A stretch of 6,015 bases of DNA from Chlamydiia bacterium (GTDB lineage: Bacteria; Chlamydiota; Chlamydiia; Chlamydiales; FEN-1388). Position numbers and translations under genes: made by a program. Within the stretch, counting starts at the first letter, position 1; the number at the start of each line of letters is the position of its first letter. Where the stretch lies: the NCBI GenBank assembly GCA_023269335.1, contig JAHFTM010000122.1, positions 1 to 6,015 on the forward strand, written 5' to 3'. The notes below the pieces were generated by a model, which was given only the letters and a program-made list of their open reading frames with translations, was not told the origin of the DNA and searched no databases. Positions 1 through 5,990 of the stretch are shown here, piece by piece.

Positions 1-710
1 GTGATGAGAGGAATCTTTGACAAGGTTGCTTGCTTGACTAAGAGGCTGATTCCAGAAACAATGAGATGATCTTTCATTACAAAGATGCATTCAGAGTCTT
101 TGGCTATGCTTTGAGAACAGGTGGCAAGGTCGGTCATGGTTTGTGCCATGAGAAGCTGCACTTCAATGCCAAAAGCCTTTGTAAAGACTTCAATTTCTTT
201 GAGCTCATCATAGATCTTCTCTGAGCCACTGTGAACAATGGTGAATTTTTTCAACTTTGGAAAAAGTGCACATAAAAATTGAAGCTCATCTTTTGCTGAA
301 AGCTCATCGAGCACACCTGTGACAGGAGGAAAGTTAGTGTCTTTCTGCACATTTTTTGGCAAGTTTGCAGCAAGCGCTACAATGCAGCCTTTTTTGATGC
401 AGCTCAAGGTCATTTGTGTGCATTGCGTGCCAACGGGAACAAAGATATCACACCTACTTGCAATTAAGCTTTTGATAAGCGCCATTTGAAGTGTGATATC
501 GCCTTGACCATTGACTACTTTGATCTCGTAGTCTTGATTGCTTCGAAGTTGAGCGAGCTCTTCTTGAAAGCCGCAGACAATATCATCAAGTGCCTGATGA
601 GGCATTGGTAAAATAATGCCGATTATTTTTTTCTCACACTCTTTGGCCTGTCCTGAAATGGGCAGTAGGCTGAGTGCTGCACACAGAAATTGTAAAAAAT
701 AGCGAAACAT
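1..710 (-). CDS. ABC transporter substrate-binding protein, ABC_sub_bind family (3' end outside window)
   Basis: This is the first 236 codons of an exported binding protein; the C-terminus lies beyond the left edge. I read it by translating the reverse complement. Residues 1-22 form a Sec signal peptide: a short basic start, a hydrophobic stretch (FLCAALSLLPI) and a likely cleavage after GQA. The mature part starts with a beta-strand segment IIGIILPMPHQAL and has VPVGTQCTQMT near residue 95. It then has VTGVLDELSAKDELQFL, the counterpart of the VTGV-D...Q segment of the PF04392 family (TrpX-like uncharacterised ABC binding proteins), and ends with a strand, KDHLIVSGISLL, and KIPLIT. Such proteins deliver small ligands, in some cases aromatic amino acids, to a membrane permease; the ligand here is unknown. 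An AAAGGA site lies 6 bases before the ATG (complement 717-722). No permease or ATPase gene is in the window, but they may follow to the left. It has about ten cysteines, which is unusual for a binding protein. Family assignment is firm; ligand is not. Confidence 0.85.
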   Translation of the reverse strand, partial: MFRYFLQFLCAALSLLPISGQAKECEKKIIGIILPMPHQALDDIVCGFQEELAQLRSNQDYEIKVVNGQGDITLQMALIKSLIASRCDIFVPVGTQCTQMTLSCIKKGCIVALAANLPKNVQKDTNFPPVTGVLDELSAKDELQFLCALFPKLKKFTIVHSGSEKIYDELKEIEVFTKAFGIEVQLLMAQTMTDLATCSQSIAKDSECIFVMKDHLIVSGISLLVKQATLSKIPLI

Positions 711-1083
711 AAAAAATCCTTTAAAAAAAAGGTCGTTAAAAATAGCTGCATTGAAAAAGCATGAGAGCCTTGTACAACGCAGAAAATTACTTGTTTAAAA
801 AACTAAAAGAGTACTTTGGGAATTGGGGAATTGGTTAGCAGCACCAGCGCTGCCAGGAACGAAAGAAAGGGGATTGATTGATGGAAAAGCTGAACGAGCA
901 AAGATTTGTGCACGTGTGTACTGCACCCATTAAGCCGTTTTTATGTTGTTGTCTGCTTTTCATATAACCTTAAATAGCTAAAGGTAAGTATAAAACACTT
1001 ACAATTAACACCAATATAACAAATAGAGATTTTAAGTACAAATAAAAGTACTGTGACCCGGCAACTTATCAGTTACAAGTTTT
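711..1083. other. Gene-poor spacer upstream of the binding-protein gene
   Basis: No convincing gene is visible on either strand in these 373 bases. The right part (about 968-1060) is very A+T-rich and holds small dyads: GTAAGT at 984-989 with ACTTAC at 997-1002, and AGTAC at 1035-1039 with GTACT at 1048-1052. The middle part (about 838-935) is richer in G+C and has a GCAGC/GCTGC dyad (838-842 with 849-853) and an 8-bp tandem duplication at 818-833. The abrupt change in composition, next to a decayed dehydrogenase gene, suggests a rearranged or degraded segment. The promoter of the binding-protein gene must lie here on the minus strand, but I cannot point to a convincing -35/-10 pair. Confidence 0.6.
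818..833. repeat. Tandem duplication of GGGAATTG
   Basis: Two perfect adjacent copies of GGGAATTG (818-825 and 826-833), followed by another G. It is too short for a functional claim. It could be replication slippage or a scar of rearrangement, since it sits at the edge of the more G+C-rich patch in this spacer. Confidence 0.5.
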
Positions 1084-1194
1084 CTAAAAATCTATGGATT
1101 TAAGAGATATAGCGCTCATAGAACCATTGAGTAGCTCTTTTGCACAAGCTAATCCAATTCCAGAAGTGGCACTGATGATGATTGCTTTTGGCAT
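1084..1194 (-). pseudogene. Remnant of a short-chain dehydrogenase/reductase (N-terminus only)
   Basis: The minus strand encodes a 36-residue peptide starting MPKAIIISATSGIGLACAKE and then stopping at TAG (complement 1084-1086). The first 22 or so residues match the start of classical SDR enzymes: a beta-strand, the glycine-rich NAD(P)-binding motif (normally TGxxxGIG, here SATSGIG), then the helix GLACAKELL. A working SDR is about 240-280 residues long, so the rest of the Rossmann fold and the Ser-Tyr-Lys catalytic residues are missing. From about residue 24 the sequence no longer looks like an SDR, and the downstream frames hold only short open stretches without SDR motifs. It begins 18 bases after the RidA stop codon on the same strand, so it was probably the last gene of a LysR-RidA-SDR unit. 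A short functional peptide is possible but unlikely. Confidence 0.65.
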
Positions 1195-1212
1195 GTTTTT
1201 CCAAAGAAGTAA

Positions 1213-1605
1213 TTAGCTATTTTGTATGTAGGCATCAGCTTCAATTTCTACCAGGATATCTTTGGAGATAAGCCGTTTAACTTCAACCATGCTTGTAGCA
1301 GGGCGAATAGTGTTAAAAAACTCTCCGTGTGCTTTGCCGATTTTCTCCCAATCGTCAATATTACACACATAAATACGTGTTCTGACAACATCTTCCAACC
1401 GCGCTCCAGCTTTTTGTAAAGCAGCTGTAATATTATTGAGGATCTGGATTGTTTGAACATAAGGGTCACCAATCCCGGTAAGCATGCCCTGTTCATTCAT
1501 CGCTGTAGTTCCGGAGACATATACAAATGGTCCTATCTGGACGGCCCTTGAATAGCCTACGATTGGCTCCCAAGGAGTTCCTGTTGAGATGAGCTGTTTT
1601 TTCAT
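1213..1605 (-). CDS. RidA/YjgF/UK114-family protein lacking the catalytic arginine
   Basis: This is a complete 130-residue protein of normal length for the family, which forms trimers with ligand pockets between subunits. Family landmarks are the [15 protein letters not shown] strand region (22-36), [22 protein letters not shown] (47-68), the DVVRTRIYV strand (72-80) and the end [26 protein letters not shown] (101-126). Canonical RidA deaminates reactive imines such as 2-aminoacrylate using an arginine in a PARS-type motif (Arg105 in E. coli RidA). Here that motif reads RPATS, with Thr104 at the arginine position. Rid subgroups without this arginine are known and generally lack imine deaminase activity, so the chemistry is open. 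The start is supported by AAAGGA (complement 1614-1619) 8 bases before the ATG. It lies 80 bases downstream of the LysR gene on the same strand and may be co-transcribed with it. I saw no clear terminator between them. Cytoplasmic by prediction. Confidence 0.9.
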   Translation of the reverse strand: MKKQLISTGTPWEPIVGYSRAVQIGPFVYVSGTTAMNEQGMLTGIGDPYVQTIQILNNITAALQKAGARLEDVVRTRIYVCNIDDWEKIGKAHGEFFNTIRPATSMVEVKRLISKDILVEIEADAYIQNS

Positions 1606-1685
1606 GATAGCATTCCTTTGGGTGCTTTAAGAGAACAGGATTTTTTCAGCTTTTTATTTTTAATGCAAGTTATTGAAAATAAAGT

Positions 1686-2588
1686 TTATGTGTGTTCATT
1701 TTCATCATCCATTTTAGATGGTAAACGTGATTTATGGATGGATGCAAAGTAATCCGACAGCAACTGTACAAAGAGAGAAGCGTTTTTGGATAGTGGCTCG
1801 AGGGATGCTGCATGGATAGTGTAAGGTACTTGAATAGTAACTTGAGAGCGCTTCATGTGGCGCGCTTTTTCTCGATTGAGAAGAAGATAATCTGGAATAA
1901 ATCCTACATTGTAGTTTTCATTAATGAGTTGACAGATCACCTCCCAGCTACAGAGGGCCATATCAGTGTTCAATTCATAGCCATACTTTTTTTTAAACGC
2001 TTTTTTAAAGATAAATACCTCGTGACGGTCAGGTGAAAAAAGACAAGAAGTAATCGGTTTTTTAACTTTTCTTTTTTTAGATTCAAAGAGTGCAAAATTG
2101 CCTTTGTATAGCGGTGTGAGAATACAGGATGAAAGATCATCATTATCAATTACTAAGCCAACATCAGCTTTGTTTTGCTGCAACCATTCTTTTACAGTAC
2201 CTGTATGGCCAAAATAGACTGTCACAGATACTTTTGGTGCCTTTTTTCGTAAGAGTGGTAAGATGATAGGTAGAAGATTAAGGCCAATGCTATGTGAACA
2301 AGCAATGACCAAGCTGCCCTGATAAACAGTTTTCGAAGGGTGCAAAGAAAGTTTTATCTCGCTGATTTTTTTAAAGAGATCTTGGCAAGAGTGAAAAAGG
2401 ATTTGGCCCTGTTCTGTGATCTTAATTTTATTTCTGCTGTGTGTCAAGAACTCAGCTTGAAGGCTTTTTTCAAGCTGTGAGATGCCTTGACTGATAGCTG
2501 ATTTTGAGACGTGATTTTCAATAGCGGCCTTTGAGACACTCTGAAGACGAATAGTGTCGTAGAAATACTTAAGAAAGTAGATGTTCAT
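1686..2588 (-). CDS. LysR-family transcriptional regulator
   Basis: A complete 300-residue LysR-type regulator, the usual length for the family. Residues 1-60 are the winged helix-turn-helix: the start MNIYFLKYFYDTIRLQSVSKAA is typical, followed by the recognition-helix region KSAISQGISQLEKSL and the wing ending KITEQGQ. Residues 61-85 are the linker helix. Residues 90-285 form the periplasmic-binding-protein-like effector domain, beginning GSLVIACSHSIGLNLLPIILPLL and including ADVGLVID (141-148) and NVGFIPDYL (227-235). The tail is charged (SKMDDENEHT). The effector domain is lysine-rich and gives no clue to the ligand. The gene is divergent from the secreted-protein gene starting at 2680, the usual arrangement for LysR regulators and their targets. 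RidA follows on the same strand. A T-N11-A dyad lies 18-32 bases before its start codon, which suggests autoregulation. The Shine-Dalgarno signal is weak, so translation may be low. Confidence 0.93.
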   Translation of the reverse strand: MNIYFLKYFYDTIRLQSVSKAAIENHVSKSAISQGISQLEKSLQAEFLTHSRNKIKITEQGQILFHSCQDLFKKISEIKLSLHPSKTVYQGSLVIACSHSIGLNLLPIILPLLRKKAPKVSVTVYFGHTGTVKEWLQQNKADVGLVIDNDDLSSCILTPLYKGNFALFESKKRKVKKPITSCLFSPDRHEVFIFKKAFKKKYGYELNTDMALCSWEVICQLINENYNVGFIPDYLLLNREKARHMKRSQVTIQVPYTIHAASLEPLSKNASLFVQLLSDYFASIHKSRLPSKMDDENEHT

Positions 2589-2605
2589 AAATGCTAAACA
2601 CCAAG

Positions 2606-2620
2606 GTTATATTTGTTAAC
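2606..2620. promoter_or_regulatory. Candidate LysR operator (GTTA-N7-TAAC)
   Basis: The sequence GTTATATTTGTTAAC is a perfect 4-bp dyad around 7 bases and fits the LysR-family T-N11-A consensus (T at 2607, A at 2619). Two further outer pairs match (AA at 2603-2604 with TT at 2622-2623). It lies in the 91-bp spacer between the LysR start (2588) and the divergent gene (2680), the place where LysR proteins normally bind. The spacer is A+T-rich, so a chance match is possible. The assignment rests on form and position only. Confidence 0.5.
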
Positions 2621-2667
2621 TTTTTCTAAATGATAGCCTACTGCGATGATAAATGCAGAATAAAAAA

Positions 2668-2673
2668 AAGGAG
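2668..2673 (+). promoter_or_regulatory. Ribosome binding site that fixes the start at 2680
   Basis: AAGGAG lies 6 bases before the ATG at 2680. An upstream in-frame ATG at 2653 would add nine residues (MQNKKKESR) but has no comparable site, would place this site inside the coding region, and would put a long charged stretch before the signal peptide. I therefore choose 2680. Confidence 0.85.
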
Positions 2674-2679
2674 AGTAGA

Positions 2680-3639
2680 ATGAAAAAATTTCTGAATTTT
2701 TGTATTGTGTTTTGCGTTTTTGTAGCTGTCCAGAAAGGACTAGTTTCACAAGAGCAAAGCTATCCCCTGGAGCAGATGAAATGTCTTGTAGATGGTTTGA
2801 ATATTGAAGGGGCACGGATTCCGCGGCACTATTTACGCCAAGATCAAGTCTGGGCAAACCTCTGTGTTGTACTTGACAGGCCGTTTATTGATGGAGCGGA
2901 ATGGAATGAGATTACAAAAAACAACTCGTATGCATTGAAGGAATCATCGCTTCTTTCTTTTAATGAACCCAAAGCCAACCTTGCGTATGCTTTGATTCTC
3001 TGTCATTACATAAAACAAGCACATAAGATCAGCTCAAAAGAAAAAGATGACGAGGTGAAAATACTAATCCAGGTGCATCGCAACACGTCTGGGCCAGCAC
3101 AGCTCAAGTTGTTAGAGAGCCTACTTGTGGCCTGTATGCCAGAAAGCGAACTCATTAAGTATCGTGCTGACGCAAATTGTGCAGCGGAACTTTTCTCTTA
3201 CCATTTGCCTGAATATGCTGTGAGAGTTGAATTCTGTTATGGAAATTTACCTGAATATTTAGGGAAAGCTGGCAAATATGCTCAAGCGGATATTATCTTA
3301 TCTTTTAGTCTGGTAGCAGGTTTTCATCCGGCATGGCAGTCAGGATCTTTATTGGTTCCTAAAGAATGGATTCCGATGTCACTTGAAAAAATGGAGTTTT
3401 ATGAGTGTGAGAAGTATTGCGAAAATAATCATTTATTTATCGCCCTACAAGATATTTTGGACAGCCAAGATGAAGCCATTTTACAGCTTGTCAATGAGGC
3501 CTTCAGATCACCAAATCCACTGAAGAAAAACCAAAGGACAAAAGCCCTTGTGAAAGATGACTTTTCACAAGCCACCCTTGTGCAAGTCGAGAGTATGTTT
3601 AATCCATCAAGTCATCCAAAAGCCTTTAAAAAATTTTGA
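2680..3639 (+). CDS. Secreted or exported protein of unknown function
   Basis: I do not recognise this 319-residue protein. The N-terminus MKKFLNFCIVFCVFVAVQKG is a plausible Sec signal peptide: two lysines, then a hydrophobic core, with cleavage somewhere around residues 16-24. There is no clear lipobox. The rest has no further membrane segment and looks mainly alpha-helical, for example LAYALILCHYIKQAHKI (101-117), LKLLESLLVACM (142-153) and a stretch around GNLPEYLGKAGKYAQADIIL (188-207) that faintly recalls helical repeats. About eight cysteines lie in the mature part, including a Cys-x3-Cys pair at 243/247 (YECEKYCENN), so disulfides are possible in an oxidising compartment. The C-terminal 45 residues are basic and low in hydrophobicity, ending PKAFKKF. 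It is the only complete plus-strand gene here and is divergent from the LysR gene, which makes it the likely regulatory target. Codon use and base composition look like the neighbours, so it appears to be a real gene. Function is unknown. Confidence 0.8.
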   Translation: MKKFLNFCIVFCVFVAVQKGLVSQEQSYPLEQMKCLVDGLNIEGARIPRHYLRQDQVWANLCVVLDRPFIDGAEWNEITKNNSYALKESSLLSFNEPKANLAYALILCHYIKQAHKISSKEKDDEVKILIQVHRNTSGPAQLKLLESLLVACMPESELIKYRADANCAAELFSYHLPEYAVRVEFCYGNLPEYLGKAGKYAQADIILSFSLVAGFHPAWQSGSLLVPKEWIPMSLEKMEFYECEKYCENNHLFIALQDILDSQDEAILQLVNEAFRSPNPLKKNQRTKALVKDDFSQATLVQVESMFNPSSHPKAFKKF

Positions 3640-3656
3640 TTTGGACTATTGGTTCG

Positions 3657-3714
3657 TCAGCTCTCTTTTTAAAGCCACGCTAAAATGGTTTGCTGGAGAT
3701 ACATTGAGAGCTGA
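3657..3714. repeat. Inverted repeat in the convergent spacer, possible transcription end
   Basis: TCAGCTCTC (3657-3665) is perfectly complementary to GAGAGCTGA (3706-3714), with 40 bases between. Inside the loop AAGCCA (3672-3677) can pair with TGGTTT (3686-3691) with one G-T pair. The element sits between two convergent genes (ends at 3639 and 3742), where a bidirectional terminator would be expected. The loop is long and the T-runs are short (TTTT at 3715-3718 on the plus strand; AAAAA at 3666-3670 read from the minus strand also gives a short run), so a classical intrinsic terminator is not certain. Confidence 0.35.
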
Positions 3715-3741
3715 TTTTGCCTGCGACACTTCTCCATATGG

Positions 3742-5373
3742 TTATGGTTTATGACGAGGGTCAAAATTGCTTGCGGGCATCGGCGCAAAAGCTTGTGCAA
3801 AATCAGTTTTGGAGAATGTGTATTTAAACCAGGGTTCTTTATTCAGGCGCCCCAGTGAGTGACGAAGATTACCAAATGCACGATAAATCACTGGATAGGG
3901 TTGCCCATGATATTCAACTAAAATCTCTCTCCATGAACGAGGCGCTTGCGTAATAAAGGCTCTCATCTTCTCTGTGAGCTCTTTTTCATTCATGACCACT
4001 ACATTTGCAGGAGGATCTCCAAGGACCACAGCAGCACTACGATCAAAGTCAGCACGGTTATATCCTGGACCTAATGGAATTGTGCAATCAAAACCAATTT
4101 TTGAGGCAGTTCCTGGGGGATCAAATTCAGAAATCTTAGGATCAACGGTCATGGTATTGCAGCCGTTAATAATCACCGTATCTCGATGCGGCATGTAACG
4201 AAATGCCATCGCCCACTTGACAGCATTATCATTCCAGATGTCAACATCTTCATCAAAAACCCAGGCTAGCTTAGGAAGCCCCTGTTTAGAGCCGGTTAGC
4301 ATGATTCCCAAAGCTTGTTTAGCATCACCTGCCCCACCGGTACGTATCCTTGCGTACGCCATATTTGACAAACCGCCGCAGTCAGCGCGCACTTCTAATA
4401 CATCGATTCCAGCTTGAGCGATAGCTCGGAATAGATCAGCTTCAATTGCTGGTAATTGAATCATGTTGTCAGTATACCAAGGATGGCTGCAGCCGATGGT
4501 TGCGTATTGATAGATACCGCCCTTACGATAGGTCATTGCTTTTACGACAGCACGGATATTGTGTTTAAGGCCGCCTCCATACATTCCTGAAAATTCTCCA
4601 AAGGGACCTTCATCATGAATCCATCCTTCGACATCCATGAGCTCACATTCCAATACAATCTCGGCATTTGCGGGCACCAACACATCGATAGTTTCACATT
4701 TAACCAAATTTGCCGAGTGGCCATAAAAGCTGCCTAGAACGTCAAAATCATCAACATCGTCTGTTGCACCTTGCAAAGCACTTAGCTTATCAACAATCGG
4801 GCCACCAATCACGACTGCTAATTCTAGGTTTTTACCTTTTGCAGCAGCTTGTTGGGCATGTAAACGTTGACGATGCGACGTACAGGTCATATCAAATGTT
4901 TTCTCGTTCTTTGTGCGAAACATGCTGCGGTAGATACCCCAATCATAAACCCCTGTATCTGGATTTTTACTGATGAGTAAATTGTCGTCAGTATATGCAT
5001 GGCCATCGCGATCGTGGTGTAAAAACAAAGGTAGTTTTGTAAGATCTACGTCGTCACCTAAAAGAATAACTTCTTTACAAGGTGCAGTTTTGACAATAGT
5101 AGGTTTAATGCGCCCTTTTGCTGCGTCAACTATTTTTAGGCCTGTTTCTGATTTCTTGCAGTTCATTGCCCAGGCATACTGATCCTGATTTGAGTAAGCA
5201 TTGCCTAGAAACTGGAATTCAGAGTCGGTAATTTTTTCAACAAGGACAGCTTTTAATGGGTTTTCTTCCATGATTTGAGGGAGCTCATCTACTCGTTTTT
5301 CCTCTTTGATACGCACAAGCATTCCTGCTTTTTCTAAAGCAGTAACAAACTCTGGAAGGCTTTGTTGAGGCAT
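3742..5373 (-). CDS. UbiD-family prenylated-FMN-dependent decarboxylase
   Basis: A complete 543-residue UbiD-family protein, somewhat longer than the roughly 490 residues of E. coli UbiD. These enzymes reversibly decarboxylate aromatic or alpha,beta-unsaturated acids using prenylated FMN made by UbiX. Family landmarks are an N-terminal SLPEFVTALEKAGMLVRI, the segment VYDWGIYRSM (142-151), VKCETIDVLVPANAEIVLE (224-242), the signature DEGPFGEFSGMYGG (254-267) and a C-terminal PPGTASKIGFDCTIPLG (419-435). By motif alignment to fungal Fdc1, the catalytic triad is present: Arg149, Glu255, Glu260. The metal ligands Asn168/His191/Glu233 of Fdc1 seem to correspond to Asp144, His167 and Asp209, two acidic substitutions. 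The start follows AAGGG six bases upstream, overlapping the stop of the SRPBCC gene, so the two are probably co-translated. I would not call it UbiD of ubiquinone synthesis: the sequence differs from that subgroup, and neither UbiX nor other quinone genes are present. The substrate is unknown. Confidence 0.92.
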   Translation of the reverse strand: MPQQSLPEFVTALEKAGMLVRIKEEKRVDELPQIMEENPLKAVLVEKITDSEFQFLGNAYSNQDQYAWAMNCKKSETGLKIVDAAKGRIKPTIVKTAPCKEVILLGDDVDLTKLPLFLHHDRDGHAYTDDNLLISKNPDTGVYDWGIYRSMFRTKNEKTFDMTCTSHRQRLHAQQAAAKGKNLELAVVIGGPIVDKLSALQGATDDVDDFDVLGSFYGHSANLVKCETIDVLVPANAEIVLECELMDVEGWIHDEGPFGEFSGMYGGGLKHNIRAVVKAMTYRKGGIYQYATIGCSHPWYTDNMIQLPAIEADLFRAIAQAGIDVLEVRADCGGLSNMAYARIRTGGAGDAKQALGIMLTGSKQGLPKLAWVFDEDVDIWNDNAVKWAMAFRYMPHRDTVIINGCNTMTVDPKISEFDPPGTASKIGFDCTIPLGPGYNRADFDRSAAVVLGDPPANVVVMNEKELTEKMRAFITQAPRSWREILVEYHGQPYPVIYRAFGNLRHSLGRLNKEPWFKYTFSKTDFAQAFAPMPASNFDPRHKP

Positions 5374-5382
5374 GAAGAACCC

Positions 5383-5805
5383 TTAAATATAAGCAGGATT
5401 AGAAATATTTGATTCGGCAAATTTTTTTAGATGGTGGATAATGATACCCCAAAGTGTGTTACACTTACGAAGTTTTTGGTCATTATCAGGCCAATTGAGA
5501 TGAGAAATAATTAACAAAGTTTTCTCATTTTTTCTTGGTAAAATATCAAAAATTACAGAGGTCCCCACAGAATTGCCCGGACCTTTTAAACAGTCCCAAA
5601 CGATGCGTTTATTAGTATCCGAGGCTGAAATACGCCAATGAAATTCTGGTTGATCTTTAAAAAAAAGCTTCCATTCGCTATTCACTGCGCCACTTCCTTC
5701 AACTTTAGGTGTAAACCAAGATTTGATGCCTTGGCGAGTAGATATAGCACTATAAACAGTCTCAGGTGATGCGCTGATTTCAATTTCGTGATTAATGGAA
5801 TCCAT
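5383..5805 (-). CDS. SRPBCC (START/Bet v 1-like, AHSA1-type) domain protein
   Basis: A complete 140-residue single-domain protein of usual length for this family. It opens with the strand HEIEISASPETVYSAIS (6-22), followed by the helix and loop QGIKSWFTP (25-33), which is typical of AHSA1-like SRPBCC proteins. Next come strands SEWKLFF (43-49), EFHWRISASDTNKRIVWDC (54-72), GTSVIFDILP (81-90) and EKTLLIISHLNW (94-105). It ends with the long C-terminal helix TLWGIIIHHLKKFAESN (117-133) that caps the hydrophobic cavity. Such proteins bind hydrophobic ligands or act as chaperone cofactors; a few act as cyclases or in aromatic metabolism. No catalytic residue is evident. It is first in a two-gene unit with the UbiD-family gene (9-base gap; its TAA forms part of the next ribosome binding site). 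A role in binding the same substrate is inference. The start has a modest AGAGAG site (complement 5813-5818). Confidence 0.88.
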   Translation of the reverse strand: MDSINHEIEISASPETVYSAISTRQGIKSWFTPKVEGSGAVNSEWKLFFKDQPEFHWRISASDTNKRIVWDCLKGPGNSVGTSVIFDILPRKNEKTLLIISHLNWPDNDQKLRKCNTLWGIIIHHLKKFAESNISNPAYI

Positions 5806-5859
5806 AGATGAGCTCTCTAATTAAAATTTTACATTGATTGCAGTGTACATATTTTTTCT

Positions 5860-5869
5860 TTGTCGACAA
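5860..5869. repeat. 10-bp perfect palindrome TTGTCGACAA
   Basis: TTGTCGACAA reads the same on both strands and lies 55 bases upstream of the SRPBCC start, in the region where the promoter of the SRPBCC-UbiD unit should be. It could be a binding site for a dimeric regulator. I could not place a good -35/-10 pair around it, so its role is uncertain. Confidence 0.35.
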
Positions 5870-5877
5870 GCACGTTT

Positions 5878-5906
5878 TGGTCTCAATAGGTATGCCTTTG
5901 AGACTA
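5878..5906. repeat. Strong hairpin upstream of the SRPBCC-UbiD unit
   Basis: GTCTCAATAGG (5880-5890) pairs with CCTTTGAGAC (5895-5904) around a TATG loop. This gives ten base pairs with one bulged T (5887), and a G-T and a T-A pair extend it to 5878-5906. No T-run follows on either strand, so it is not a standard intrinsic terminator. It could be an operator dyad, a transcript-stabilising or regulatory stem, or the end of a gene lying to the right. Confidence 0.55.
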
Positions 5907-5964
5907 TTGTAAATAAAGATGGAGTGACTGCGTAATGCTTAATGCCCACCTTGGTTATGAGGCA

Positions 5965-5990
5965 CTTAAAATAAATTCTTTTATTTTAGG
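5965..5990. repeat. A+T-rich hairpin near the right edge
   Basis: CTTAAAATAAA (5965-5975) pairs with TTTATTTTAGG (5980-5990) around a TTCT loop: eleven pairs including one G-T. If transcribed rightward, the stem would cover the AGG at 5988-5990 that could serve as ribosome binding site for an ATG at 5995 or 6001. Whether a gene begins there cannot be judged from the 21 or fewer bases left. Confidence 0.4.

Noticed and set aside
984..1052. Small dyads GTAAGT/ACTTAC and AGTAC/GTACT as operators
   Set aside because: They are five- to six-base arms in very A+T-rich DNA, expected by chance, with no promoter next to them. They are mentioned only in the spacer entry.
2594..2857. Minus-strand 87-codon open frame over the LysR/secreted-protein spacer
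   Set aside because: It overlaps the start, ribosome binding site and signal peptide of the plus-strand gene and covers the expected promoter region. It has no recognisable motif.
3557..3754. Plus-strand open frame overlapping the end of the secreted-protein gene, possible frameshifted extension
   Set aside because: The preceding gene has a clear stop at 3637-3639 and a natural basic C-terminus. The other frame runs into the convergent UbiD end, shows no motif, and has no ribosome binding site that I can see.
4217..5182. Several plus-strand open frames of 60-90 codons inside the UbiD-family gene
   Set aside because: They are opposite-strand shadows of a well-conserved enzyme gene and have no family motifs.
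5878..5990. CRISPR-like or tRNA-like structure suggested by the repeated stems
   Set aside because: The stems differ in sequence, there are no regularly spaced repeats, and no cloverleaf or TTCGA-type arm is present.
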